Below, piece after piece: positions 1-9,535 of a stretch of DNA of 64,000 bases (its first letter is position 1; each line of letters opens with the position of its first letter). The stretch is from positions 186,001-250,000 of the forward strand of contig NZ_RQWN01000005.1 in assembly GCF_003977755.1 (NCBI RefSeq), given 5' to 3'. Source of the DNA: Haloterrigena salifodinae (lineage in GTDB: Archaea; Halobacteriota; Halobacteria; Halobacteriales; Natrialbaceae). The notes beneath the pieces were generated by a model, which did no database searches, was not told the DNA's origin, and was given only the letters and a program-made list of their open reading frames with translations. Position numbers and translations under genes: made by a program.

Positions 1-294
1 ATGAGCCGGGACGTCTCCGGCCGGTTCGCGATGGGCTTCTTCCTCGGCGGCGTCGTCCAGAGCAACCTCGGCGTCACCGCGCCGCCGACGGCGTTCGGTC
101 ATGCCGGGCTCGGTAGCAGCGTCGCTTGGGCCGACCCCGAGAACGACATCGCCTTCGCGTACGTCACGAACGGCATTCGGGAGCGCACCGAACAGGACTT
201 CCGCGTCGGCACGATGGGCGACACCGTCCGTCACGAACTCAGCAACCAGCGATCGAACCCGGGTCGCGGTCGCGCCCGGGGCCGCTGGTGGTAA
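1..294 (+). CDS. Serine hydrolase of the beta-lactamase class C / PBP-like family, C-terminal end only
   Basis: Only the last 97 or so residues are inside the window; the true start lies upstream. The visible part matches the end of class C beta-lactamase-like serine hydrolases (esterases or D-aminopeptidase relatives): a glycine-rich stretch holding the family's third motif, here His-Ala-Gly in 'AFGHAGLGSSVAWADPE', followed by the strand 'IAFAYVTNG'. The catalytic Ser-x-x-Lys and Tyr-x-Asn motifs would be upstream and cannot be checked. The reading frame ends in an Arg/Gly-rich tail and a TAA. The ATG at position 1 is an internal methionine. Substrate unknown. Confidence 0.7.
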   Translation: MSRDVSGRFAMGFFLGGVVQSNLGVTAPPTAFGHAGLGSSVAWADPENDIAFAYVTNGIRERTEQDFRVGTMGDTVRHELSNQRSNPGRGRARGRWW

Positions 295-564
295 GCGCCG
301 ATATCGAGCGGTAACTACCTCGATACTCGAGGACGTTTGCTACCGGACCGTCCCGTCCTGATTATGGACGGTTCGGGAGGTTCGGCGGTAATTCGCGGCT
401 GTGAACTGTTCGGAACCGAGAGCGGCGGCGCCGGTTAGCAGATCATCGGGTTCCGGACGGCGACGCAGCTTCTATCCACGATCATGCCTATCCCACCGTC
501 TTTGAGACGCCGTTCTGAGCACGAATCCGAGGGTTGATTAGCCTCGCGGTCGCCCACTCGAGTA

Positions 565-1458
565 ATGACCGAGATCATCGACGGCGACGCCGTCGCGAGT
601 CAGATTCGAGACGACCTGACCGACGCGATCGAGACGCTCGCCGACGCGGGCGCGCGGCCGGGGCTGGCGACCGTGCTGATGGGCGACGACCCCGCAAGCC
701 AGACCTACGTTAACATGAAGCAACGTGACTGCGAGGAGGTCGGCATCGAGAGCTACCACGTCGACGTCGACGGCGACGCCTCGCCCGAGACGCTGTACGA
801 CGAGATCGCCGACCTCAACGCGAACGACGACGTCCACGGCTACATCGTGCAGGCGCCCGTCCCGGACCACGTCGACTACCGCGAGGTCATCCGCCGGGTC
901 GACCCCGCGAAGGACGTCGATGGCTTCCACCCCGAGAACGTCGGCCGGCTGGTCGCCGGCGACGCCCGCTTCCGTCCCTGCACTCCCCACGGCGTCCAGA
1001 AGTTGCTCGAGGCCGCGGACGTCGACACCGAGGGCAAGGACGTGACGATCGTCGGCCGCTCGGACATCGTCGGCAAGCCGCTGGCCAACCTGCTGATCCA
1101 GAAGGCCGACGACGGCAACGCGACGGTGACGGTCTGTCACTCCCGAACGGACGATCTCGCCGCGAAGACCCGAAGCGCGGACATCGTCGTCGCCGCCGCC
1201 GGCGCGCCGGAACTCGTCGACGGCTCGATGATCGGCGAGGGCGCGGTCGTGATCGACGTCGGTGTCAACCGCGTCGACGCGGACAACGAGAAGGGGTACG
1301 AACTCGTCGGCGACGTCGAGTTCGAGAGCGCGAAGGAACGAGCGAGCGCGATCACGCCCGTCCCGGGCGGTGTCGGTCCGATGACGCGAGCGATGTTACT
1401 CTACAACACGGTCAAGGCCGCGAGCCTGCAGGAAGACGTCGACGTCGACCTGCCCTGA
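565..1458 (+). CDS. folD: Bifunctional methylenetetrahydrofolate dehydrogenase / methenyltetrahydrofolate cyclohydrolase FolD
   Basis: This 297-residue cytoplasmic enzyme interconverts 5,10-methylene-, 5,10-methenyl- and 10-formyl-tetrahydrofolate using NADP, feeding purine, thymidylate and methionine metabolism. The length is normal for FolD. Visible signatures are the N-terminal 'YVNMKQRDCEEVGI' region carrying the catalytic lysine (Y-x-x-x-K), 'PVPDHVD', 'DVDGFHPENVGRL', the nucleotide-binding 'IVGRSDIVGKPLA', and the C-terminal 'TPVPGGVGPMTRAML'. A TATA-like GATTAG at about 534-540 lies about 25 nt before the ATG, so the transcript is probably leaderless. It stands alone; the next gene is convergent. 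Other folate genes of the window are thyA and folA near 21-23 kb. Confidence 0.97.
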   Translation: MTEIIDGDAVASQIRDDLTDAIETLADAGARPGLATVLMGDDPASQTYVNMKQRDCEEVGIESYHVDVDGDASPETLYDEIADLNANDDVHGYIVQAPVPDHVDYREVIRRVDPAKDVDGFHPENVGRLVAGDARFRPCTPHGVQKLLEAADVDTEGKDVTIVGRSDIVGKPLANLLIQKADDGNATVTVCHSRTDDLAAKTRSADIVVAAAGAPELVDGSMIGEGAVVIDVGVNRVDADNEKGYELVGDVEFESAKERASAITPVPGGVGPMTRAMLLYNTVKAASLQEDVDVDLP

Positions 1459-1598
1459 TCGGACGACGCGATCCCTGACTGGTTTCTCGAGACTTCAGTA
1501 CTCTGTTCTCCTCGAGCCGCCGGATCGTTCTCGAGCCCGCTGTGAACCCGGCGTTCGGGTGCGTCGCTCGACCGTGGGGCTTGGACTCGTCTCTCCGT

Positions 1599-1945
1599 TC
1601 ACCCGTCGTCGAACCGAATCAGCCCGCGCTCCTCGAGTTGCATGAGAAAGTGCGCGAGCGTCTCGTCGACGGGGGCGACGCGCTCGTCGGCATGGGAGTC
1701 CGCGACGACCGATGCGATCTCGGCGACGGTATGGTCGCCGTCGCAGTGGCGCCAGACCGTCGTCCCGACGGGATCCAGCGCGAGTTCCCGCTCCCGACTC
1801 GTTCCGAAGAGGTCGAACAGGAACCGGTCGACCCGGTTCCCCGGGGTTTTCGTCCAGTAGATGGTGACTCGAGACTCGCCGTCGACGGTCGTCTCCTCCC
1901 AGTCGTCGGCGGTCCGGATCGGGACGGCCCTCGGCCCGTGCGAAC

Positions 1946-1949
<4 letters not shown>
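1599..1949 (-). CDS. PqqD-family (RiPP recognition element-like) protein
   Basis: A 116-residue protein whose C-terminal 60 residues match the PqqD winged-helix fold: 'LALDPVGTTVWRHCDGDHTV' followed by 'AEIASVVADS' and a closing helix 'FLMQLEERGLIRF'. In peptide-cofactor systems PqqD-like domains bind the leader of a ribosomal peptide and hand it to a modifying enzyme. No radical-SAM enzyme or precursor is seen here. The start codon overlaps the stop of the upstream OPT transporter as ATGA, so the two are translationally coupled. That pairing is the main functional clue, but a peptide-binding role in transport is inference. Confidence 0.75.
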
Positions 1950-3922
<1,973 letters not shown>

Positions 3923-3947
3923 AGTGTGTTCGTGTGTACAGGACCCC

Positions 3948-3965
3948 CGCGAGCGGTCGCTCGCG
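3948..3965 (-). promoter_or_regulatory. Perfect 8-bp inverted repeat in the OPT transporter leader
   Basis: The sequence CGCGAGCG-GT-CGCTCGCG lies 26 nt upstream of the transporter start, within the putative 115-nt leader. It could form a very stable RNA hairpin or act as a protein-binding palindrome. No regulator is known. Confidence 0.35.
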
Positions 3966-4163
3966 CCGGCCGCTGTTGGCTCGCGCAGGAACCCGTTCCA
4001 TCGAGCGATCCGGGCCGATCGAGGGCGGTCCGTACGTTCGTCAGGATGTTCTCGATCGACAGTATAAGAGCGGCAAGATTTACACCGGGATAGTAAGATA
4101 ATTAACCGATCGGTACCCGGCATTCGCGAGGTCGGTGCTTCCAGACCCGTCGCGGTCGCCGAC

Positions 4164-4931
4164 TCAGTTCCCGAACCGGCCGCCCGAACCGCCGGCTCCG
4201 AACTCGAGGTCCTCGAGGCGGTCCTGCGCGCGGGTAAACGCGAGTTCGTCGCCGCAGAGGCCGTTCGCCAGGTCGCGGGCGGCCTCGATCAGTCGATCGG
4301 CGGTCCGGGGATCGACGTCGCCGTCGAGCATCCGGATACGGGTGACGTGTTCGCCGAGCGTCTCGAGAGCGCCGCGCTCGGCGGTCGTCAGGTCGCGATC
4401 CTCGGCCCAGGTGCGGATATCCCGGCGGTAGTCGCGGACGGCGTTCGCGGCGGCGAGGCCGCGCGCGCTCCGGAGGCCGGGCGGGACCTCCGCAGCGGGC
4501 GGCCGCTGGCCGCCGTCGGATCGCGGACCGCCGCCGTCGGCGTCCCGGAGCAAGGAGAGGAAGTAGAGTTCTTCGCGCTCCTCGAGGTCGATCTCCCGGC
4601 GGACGATATCGGCGACGTGGAGGAGTTCGTTTGCGGCCAGGTAGTCGTCGTCGAGTCCCCGGAGCGTGCCCGCGTTGACGAAGCCGCGCCGGCGGACGTA
4701 CTCCCGACACTCCTCGCGGGCCCGCTCGGCGAGGTCGCCGACGGGCTGGTCGTCGATGGCGTTGCGGATCGCCGTGAGATCGAACGTGACCTGGAGATCG
4801 GTGTGTTCGTTCCGGTCGCCGACGCCGACGCTGTGGAGACTCCCACAGGCCGGACAGCCGACGCTGCCGGTCTCGTAGTACGACCACCGCGTCCCGCACT
4901 CCTTGCACTCGCGCTCGCCCCTGATCTTCAT
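4164..4931 (-). CDS. Haloarchaeal zinc-ribbon protein of unknown function (TFIIB-type ribbon plus helical region)
   Basis: A 255-residue acidic protein. The first 40 residues carry a zinc ribbon with two CxxC pairs ('CKECGTRWSYYETGSVGC' then 'CPACGS'). The rest is predicted helical with many charged residues and a Gly/Pro-rich linker near residues 135-160. It resembles a conserved haloarchaeal hypothetical family (probably that now called DUF7117, from memory). The start at 4931 (MKIRGERECKECG) is preferred over an ATG 33 nt upstream because the ribbon begins there at once. Single-ribbon proteins of this kind may bind nucleic acid, but no function is shown. Confidence 0.75.
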   Translation of the reverse strand: MKIRGERECKECGTRWSYYETGSVGCPACGSLHSVGVGDRNEHTDLQVTFDLTAIRNAIDDQPVGDLAERAREECREYVRRRGFVNAGTLRGLDDDYLAANELLHVADIVRREIDLEEREELYFLSLLRDADGGGPRSDGGQRPPAAEVPPGLRSARGLAAANAVRDYRRDIRTWAEDRDLTTAERGALETLGEHVTRIRMLDGDVDPRTADRLIEAARDLANGLCGDELAFTRAQDRLEDLEFGAGGSGGRFGN

Positions 4932-5280
4932 GAACGGTCCTACGCGCGGACGACCCAAAATCACACCGGAGTCGACCGAACGCCGCGGGGATGGCCGCCC
5001 GTTTCAGACGCGAAGGTGGTGACAGGGACACCATCCGATCGATCGGGCTCGCTCCTCCGAGGTACCGGAACCGACGCGATCGAGAAACGTTTGTGATCGG
5101 TTCGACCGCTGACGTGAGCGCCCCGAATTCCTGACAGTTACGTCGTCTACCGCCGGATTTATCGGTCGAACGGTACGAAACCGATGACGATCACGAACGG
5201 CTAGTCGACGTTCAATAGGTGATTAACGGACGGCAGTTGCAGGCCACACTGCAACCACATGGAACGTCCTTTCCAGGAAT
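4932..5280. other. Intergenic region between divergent genes; small hairpin before the lipoprotein
   Basis: No credible coding frame was seen. The notable element is a perfect 7-bp inverted repeat, GTTGCAG-GCCACA-CTGCAAC, at 5236-5255, 26 nt before the lipoprotein ATG at 5281, with an AT-rich GTGATTAACG at 5219-5228 just upstream that could be the TATA element. The rest shows nothing recognisable. Confidence 0.4.
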
Positions 5281-6051
5281 ATGTCCGATTCAGAACTCAA
5301 TCGACGCAAGTTCGTCGCCGCAACAGGTACCGCAGGCGCGCTCGTACTCGCTGGCTGCGCTGACAGCGGACCCGGTGGCGGAGACAACGAAAGCGAAAAC
5401 GGCGAAGAGACGAACGACACCGGAAACGGGAACGAGACCGAAGGGTCGGAAGACGAGACGTATTCCCTGATGGTCACCGTCGAGGACGATCAGGAGGAAC
5501 CTGTCGAGGGTGCGACCGTCACGCTCGAGCAGGCCGGCAGCGGGATGCTCGGCGGCAACGGCGGCGAGAACGAGTCGGGCAACGAGTCCAACGAATCGGA
5601 CGACATGCTGGGCAGCAACGGCGAGGAAAATGACTCCGACAACGAGTCGGAAGTCGGCTCGTTCGTCCAGGAGGACAACGAATCCAACGAATCCAACGAG
5701 TCCGACGACATGCTCGGCGGCGAGAACGAGTCGGACAACGAATCGGGCAACGAGACCGAGGACGGCGGACTCGGTACCAGCGAGGAGGAGTGGCCGCGAG
5801 AAGAGGAGACCGACGAGAACGGCGAGGTCGAGTTCGACGAACTCGAGGACGGCGAGTACACCGTCACCGCGGAAAGCGAGGGCGAGGAAGCCGAAGACGA
5901 CGTCGAGATCGCTGGCGACGACGAGGAGGTAACGCTGACCCTCGGCGAGAGCGGCAGCTCGGGTAACGAGTCCGGGAACGAGTCCGACGACGGCATGCTG
6001 GGCGGCAACGGCGAGGAAAACGAGTCGAACAACGAATCGGACGGCAGCTAA
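5281..6051 (+). CDS. Tat-exported surface lipoprotein, sequon-saturated, with split carboxypeptidase-regulatory-like domain
   Basis: A 256-residue protein with a twin-arginine signal (LNRRKFVAATG) and a lipobox LAGC, so it is exported folded and anchored on the outer face of the membrane. After a linker rich in Asn, Glu, Ser and Gly comes the start of a small beta domain, 'YSLMVTVEDDQEEPVEGATV'. This is interrupted by about 85 residues of NES/DDMLGG-type repeats, and resumes as 'NGEVEFDELEDGEYTVTAES' and 'VTLTLGES', the typical end of a carboxypeptidase-regulatory or SpaA-like domain. A second short repeat tract ends the protein. Eighteen Asn-x-Ser/Thr sequons can be counted. Function unknown; a heavily N-glycosylated cell-surface spacer is plausible. 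Confidence 0.8.
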   Translation: MSDSELNRRKFVAATGTAGALVLAGCADSGPGGGDNESENGEETNDTGNGNETEGSEDETYSLMVTVEDDQEEPVEGATVTLEQAGSGMLGGNGGENESGNESNESDDMLGSNGEENDSDNESEVGSFVQEDNESNESNESDDMLGGENESDNESGNETEDGGLGTSEEEWPREEETDENGEVEFDELEDGEYTVTAESEGEEAEDDVEIAGDDEEVTLTLGESGSSGNESGNESDDGMLGGNGEENESNNESDGS

Positions 6052-6465
6052 TACCGATCGACAGCGCGCAGCGGTAGCCGACAGAAATCTGGCGGTCGAT
6101 CGTCGGCCGCCGTGTCCCATCGCTTTTTCAGACGCTCATCGGGGAGCGACAGCGACGGAGTCGGAGTCGGCCGTCTCCGTCTGCCTCTCGGCGATCGGAA
6201 TCGCTCGCGAACGGTTTGTGAACTGTTGTCGCTCTCAAATCGCTTCCTTATCGCCGAAAGCGTCGGCGTCGATCGGTAGCCACCGTCCCAATCCCCAGTT
6301 ATTTCCATCCCGTCGATAGCTGGATCTCGAGCTACTGGGTGGAGTCGAACGACTGACCGGCACCTCCCGAGAGCAGCGCCCCCGTCGGTCCGTGTCCACC
6401 GCTGGACGACGGCTCGAACCCCGTCCGGCGACCGTTTTTTCCGTTCTCCGGCCCTAGTGGCGAGT
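6052..6465. other. Intergenic region without a recognised gene
   Basis: Frames crossing this stretch show no haloarchaeal coding character (no acidic bias, no recognisable motif). A run of T (ACCGTTTTTTCC) at 6431-6442 is followed by the start of the small gene at 6466. A short tRNA-like T-loop string near 6330-6350 is not part of a cloverleaf. Confidence 0.4.
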
Positions 6466-6612
6466 ATGCGCGACGAAGAAGAAATCCGCGAGCAGTATGA
6501 GTTCCTCACCGAGCACCTCGAGAGCGAAGACATGCGCCACGAGGGCGTCAGGCAGATGTTCACCCACTACAAGCGCGCCATCGGCTGGGTGCTCGAAGAG
6601 GAGCACATCTGA
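6466..6612 (+). CDS. Small conserved-type acidic protein, 48 aa
   Basis: A 48-residue frame starting MRDEEEIREQYEFLTEHL and ending GWVLEEEHI. Charge is strongly acidic and codon use strongly GC3-biased, like true haloarchaeal genes, and the helical heptad-like pattern with an aromatic centre (MFTHYKRAIGWVL) looks like a selected protein. I recognise the general type as a small haloarchaeal hypothetical but assign no function. A tiny size hides it from usual gene-length cut-offs. Confidence 0.65.
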   Translation: MRDEEEIREQYEFLTEHLESEDMRHEGVRQMFTHYKRAIGWVLEEEHI

Positions 6613-6679
6613 TCCGCGGAACGTATCAAACGCCGAGCCGGTGTCGTTACTTTTAAGTATTCTCGGCGAAAGCGTTCAG

Positions 6680-6767
6680 ATGACGCTTCGCTTGGAGGGC
6701 CGAAGCGTCAGCGGGGACCAATTCAGGGCGGCAAGCGATCGCGTGACACTTTTCCCGTCACGCGATC
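6680..6767 (+). ncRNA. Candidate structured RNA with two perfect stem-loops
   Basis: TTTTAAGTAT at 6651-6660 has the spacing of an archaeal TATA box to a transcription start near 6680. Directly after it come TGACGCTTCG, ten loop bases and CGAAGCGTCA (6681-6710), then 26 nt later GATCGCGTGAC, nine loop bases and GTCACGCGATC (6737-6767). Both stems are perfect, 10 and 11 bp. An alternative is a leaderless 63-aa frame starting at ATG 6680, but its composition is poor for a haloarchaeal protein. No known RNA family was recognised. Confidence 0.35.
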
Positions 6768-7024
6768 TGCTTTCCTGTTTCGAACTCACATCTCACAGCG
6801 ACCGCGTTCTCAATCGCAACCGAATCTCACTGCTACTCGAAGCCGCCTTTCTCGCACTCCGATATCATTAAAATACCGAAACGATACGGACGGTGTGTAA
6901 ACATGAACTGCACGTTACGTGAATTAGCGCGAGAACCCATCATAGCCGTTATCTATTCGGAATCGCACGCAAACGACGCGGTCAATCGGTAATATCGCTG
7001 TTTCGATCGAAACAACCCGATAGC

Positions 7025-7034
7025 CTTATTAAAA
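7025..7034 (+). promoter_or_regulatory. TATA element of the PadR gene
   Basis: CTTATTAAAA ends 31 nt before the ATG at 7066, the spacing for an almost leaderless archaeal transcript. Confidence 0.5.
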
Positions 7035-7065
7035 TTCGACAGTAAGTGCAACTGGTACTTTCCCA

Positions 7066-7341
7066 ATGTACGACCTGACAGGATTCCAGCGAGATCTGCT
7101 GTACGTCATCGCCGGCGAGGAGGAGCCCCACGGGCTAGCGATCAAGGAGGAACTCGAGAACTACTACGAGAAGGAGATCCACCACGGTCGACTCTACCCG
7201 AACCTCGACACCCTCGTCGACAAGGGCCTCGTCGAGAAGGGACGGCGCGACCGCCGGACGAACTTCTACACCCTGACCCGGCGCGGTCGCCGCGAACTCG
7301 AGGCTCGTCGCGAGTGGGAGGGACAGTACGTCGACCTGTAA
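7066..7341 (+). CDS. PadR-family transcriptional regulator
   Basis: A compact 91-residue winged-helix regulator. The PadR signature is clear: 'LTGFQRDLLYVIAGEEEPHG' (first helix), recognition helix region 'HHGRLYPNLDTLVDKGLVEK', and the wing 'RRTNFYTLTRRGRREL'. It lacks the long C-terminal dimerisation helices of larger PadR proteins, as in many archaeal members. It is separated from its neighbours by more than 150 bp on each side, so its targets are not evident; no clear palindromic operator is seen over its promoter. Confidence 0.92.
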   Translation: MYDLTGFQRDLLYVIAGEEEPHGLAIKEELENYYEKEIHHGRLYPNLDTLVDKGLVEKGRRDRRTNFYTLTRRGRRELEARREWEGQYVDL

Positions 7342-7554
7342 TGACGAGCCGCTCGCCTCGTCGCACGTAGCGCGTCGCTCGATCGCGCCCGATCGCTTCG
7401 CTCGCGAGTTTGCGGTTCGGCGTCGAGGATCGTCTCGTCACTTCCCTTCCTCGAGTTCCGCGGCGCTTTTCCGCGTTTCCGTCCGTCGCTCGAGGCGACG
7501 GTCGCCCTGCGAGCCGGCGCGCCGTTTATGGTAACACGCCGTGAACGACCGACA

Positions 7555-8847
7555 GTGAACGAGATCGCGTTGCAGATCGCCGATGCGCCGCTGGACGAGA
7601 CGGTCGTCCGGATCGCGCTGGCTGGAGCGCTGGGGATGTTCCTCGGCCTCGAGCGGGAGTGGTCCCAGAAGTCGGCCGGGATCCGGACGTTCTCGCTGAT
7701 CAGCCTCCTCGGAGCGGTCTTTACGCTGCTGGTCTTCGAGAGTGAGATCGGCGAAACGCTGCTCGTTCTCGGCGGCGTGCTCGTGATCGTTCAGGGCGTC
7801 CTGCTGGCAGTTCAGGGGCTGTTGAGCGAGGACGACGCCGGCCTCTCGCTGACCACCTCGGTTTCGATGCTCGTCGCCTACGGCGTCGGCGTGCTGGTCG
7901 CCGCCGGCTTCATCATCGAGGGGGTCACGGTCGCCGTCCTCTCGTCGCTGCTGTTGGTCCTCAAGCGCGAACTCCACGAGTTCGCCTGGGGGCTCTCCCA
8001 CGAGGAGATGCGCTCGACGATCGAGTTCGCCATCCTCGCGTTCGTCATCTACCCGGTCCTCCCCGCCAAGGTCACCGCGGACGTCGGCGGCGTCTCGATC
8101 CCGCTCGAGCCCCAGGTGATCTGGCTGATGGTCGTCGCGGTCGCCGGCATCGGCATCGCCAACTACGCGATCGTCTCGACGTACGGCGGCCGCGGCATCG
8201 CCGTGACCGGGTTCTTCGGCGGGCTGGCCTCGTCGACGGCCGTCGTCGGGACGATGCTCGACCACGTCAACCAGCGCCCCGAGGCCGCCTCCTACGCCGT
8301 CGCCGCAATCTTGCTGGCCAACGCGGCGATGGCCGTTCGCAACCTCGCCATCGCCGTCGGGTTCACCGTCGGCAGCGGGAGTCCGATCCTCCTCGAGGCC
8401 GTCGTCCCGCTAGGCGCGGTCATCCTGGTCGCGTTCGCCGTCGCCGCCTGGACCGCCGACTGGGGCGAGTCGGGTCCGATCGAACTCGAGTCCCCCTTCT
8501 CGCTGAAGAACGCGCTCGCGTTCGGCGCCGTCTTCCTCGTCGTCCTCGTCTTCGGGTCGCTGGCCGAGACCTGGTTCGGGACGCTCGGCTTCTACGCCAC
8601 CGCCGTCGCCAGCGGCTTCGTCTCGAGCGCCGGCGCGACCACCTCGGCGGTCGTCCTCTATCGCGGCGGCCAACTGGGGCCTGCGGAGGCGACCATCGCC
8701 ATCCTGCTTGCGACCGTCTCGAGCATCGTCGTCAAGGCCCTGCTCGCCTCGACGTCCTCGAACGACGGCTTCCGCAATCAGGTCGCGGTCTACAGCGGTC
8801 TGTTGCTGCTCGGCGGCGCGGTTGCGACGGTCGCGATCGTCGTCTAG
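7555..8847 (+). CDS. MgtC/SapB-family membrane protein with DUF4010 domain
   Basis: A polytopic membrane protein of 430 residues from the chosen start. The N-terminal part is MgtC/SapB-like ('RIALAGALGMFLGLEREWSQ' then 'AGIRTFSLISLLGAVF'), and the C-terminal half is DUF4010-like ('GGLASSTAVVGTMLDH', 'SGFVSSAGATTSAV'). The two halves show similar helix patterns around Ser/Ala/Thr-rich segments. Function in archaea is unknown; MgtC relatives affect magnesium or phosphate stress. The GTG at 7555 is preferred because a TATA-like GTTTATG at 7524-7530 sits 25 nt before it; the ATG at 7528 would overlap that element. Confidence 0.85.
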   Translation: MNEIALQIADAPLDETVVRIALAGALGMFLGLEREWSQKSAGIRTFSLISLLGAVFTLLVFESEIGETLLVLGGVLVIVQGVLLAVQGLLSEDDAGLSLTTSVSMLVAYGVGVLVAAGFIIEGVTVAVLSSLLLVLKRELHEFAWGLSHEEMRSTIEFAILAFVIYPVLPAKVTADVGGVSIPLEPQVIWLMVVAVAGIGIANYAIVSTYGGRGIAVTGFFGGLASSTAVVGTMLDHVNQRPEAASYAVAAILLANAAMAVRNLAIAVGFTVGSGSPILLEAVVPLGAVILVAFAVAAWTADWGESGPIELESPFSLKNALAFGAVFLVVLVFGSLAETWFGTLGFYATAVASGFVSSAGATTSAVVLYRGGQLGPAEATIAILLATVSSIVVKALLASTSSNDGFRNQVAVYSGLLLLGGAVATVAIVV

Positions 8848-8886
8848 AGGGAGAACCGAGCGACAAACGAGAAAAGAAGATCGCCG

Positions 8887-9304
8887 TCACTCCTCGAAGG
8901 ACCCGAACTGGTCGAAGAGTTCCTGCCGATCGAAGAACGCACGCTCTTCCCGTAGCTTAGCGTCTTCGACGACGAACCGAGCCATATCGCTGATCTCGAA
9001 TCGTTCGCCGGTCGGCGGAATCCCGTCGAACTCACCCTCGTGCGTGCCGAGAGCGCGCCTTCAGACATGAGCGGATTCTCGCCGGACAGCGTCTCCTGGA
9101 CGGTGATCGCCAAGTCGGGGAACGCGTCCGTGATCTCTCGAGCGTCGCTTCGAACGCCTCGCATCCCTCGATCGTGCCGGCGGTCGGCGAGGTGAACGCA
9201 AACGAGTCGGCGACGACCTCCGAGAGCCTCGAGAACGTCTTCTCGTTCCGGATGGCCGCGTATTCGGTAGCGAGTCGGTTCGGATCCGCTGCTGTTTCTG
9301 CCAT
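8887..9304 (-). pseudogene. SnoaL-like ester cyclase gene with two frameshifts
   Basis: Three frames joined in order give a complete SnoaL/ester-cyclase-type protein: first 'MAETAADPNRLATEYAAIR' up to 'FEATLE', then 'REITDAFPDLAITVQETL' up to about 'MSEGAL', then 'GTHEGEFDGIPPTGERFEI' through 'LFDQFGSFEE' and a stop at 8887. The breaks lie near 9138 and between 9040 and 9062. The span of 418 nt is two short of 140 codons, so two single-base deletions explain it. The gene is divergent from the aminotransferase and shares its upstream motif. It is a decayed gene or two sequencing errors. Confidence 0.75.
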
Positions 9305-9329
9305 TAGTTCCCACCCCGGCAACAGCTGT

Positions 9330-9345
9330 GTGGTGTGATAACACG
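9330..9345 (-). promoter_or_regulatory. Putative operator upstream of the ester-cyclase gene
   Basis: On the minus strand this reads CGTG-TTAT-CACACCAC and ends 26 nt before the ester-cyclase start at 9304. It matches the motif before the divergent aminotransferase except that the central four bases are TTAT instead of ATAA. Confidence 0.5.
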
Positions 9346-9517
9346 ATATGCTGGCTTGGGAGTTCAGCTACCGCATCCGCGTCACCGAACCAGCTATTGG
9401 GCCGATACCGCCGGCGTTCGTCCCGCTCGAGTCGGTGGACAGACGAGCGAGCATCGGCCGTTGCCGCTCCGGCCCTTCGCCGTCTCGTGAAACGGGTCGG
9501 CGCCTATTTCACTTCCG

Positions 9518-9533
9518 CGTGATAACACACCAC
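9518..9533 (+). promoter_or_regulatory. Putative operator upstream of the aminotransferase gene
   Basis: CGTG-ATAA-CACACCAC lies two bases before the ATG at 9536, downstream of a TATA-like CCTATTT at 9503-9509. Position between TATA box and start codon is typical for archaeal repressor sites. The same 16-bp pattern occurs before the divergent gene, at 9330-9345. Confidence 0.5.
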
Positions 9534-9535
9534 GT

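Larger units (their letters stand above)
6613..7065. other. AT-richer intergenic region with candidate structured transcript and the padR promoter
   Basis: This 453-nt stretch is lower in GC than its surroundings. It holds a TATA-like TTTTAAGTAT at 6651-6660, two perfect tandem hairpins (6681-6710 and 6737-6767, described separately), and the promoter of the PadR gene. A 63-codon frame from 6680 to 6871 overlaps the hairpins but has weak third-position GC bias and a basic product, unlike real genes here. Confidence 0.5.

Noticed and set aside
3923-4123. N-terminal extension of the OPT transporter to an upstream ATG
   Set aside because: The 67 added residues are Arg/Ser-rich, include Cys, and sit over the likely promoter.
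6325-6360. tRNA-like T-arm string (TGGAGTCGAACGACTGACC)
   Set aside because: No acceptor, D or anticodon arm of a cloverleaf could be drawn around it.
6680-6871. 63-codon frame at the hairpin region
   Set aside because: Weak third-position GC bias and a basic product; the two perfect stems are better explained as RNA or DNA structure, though a leaderless peptide is not excluded.
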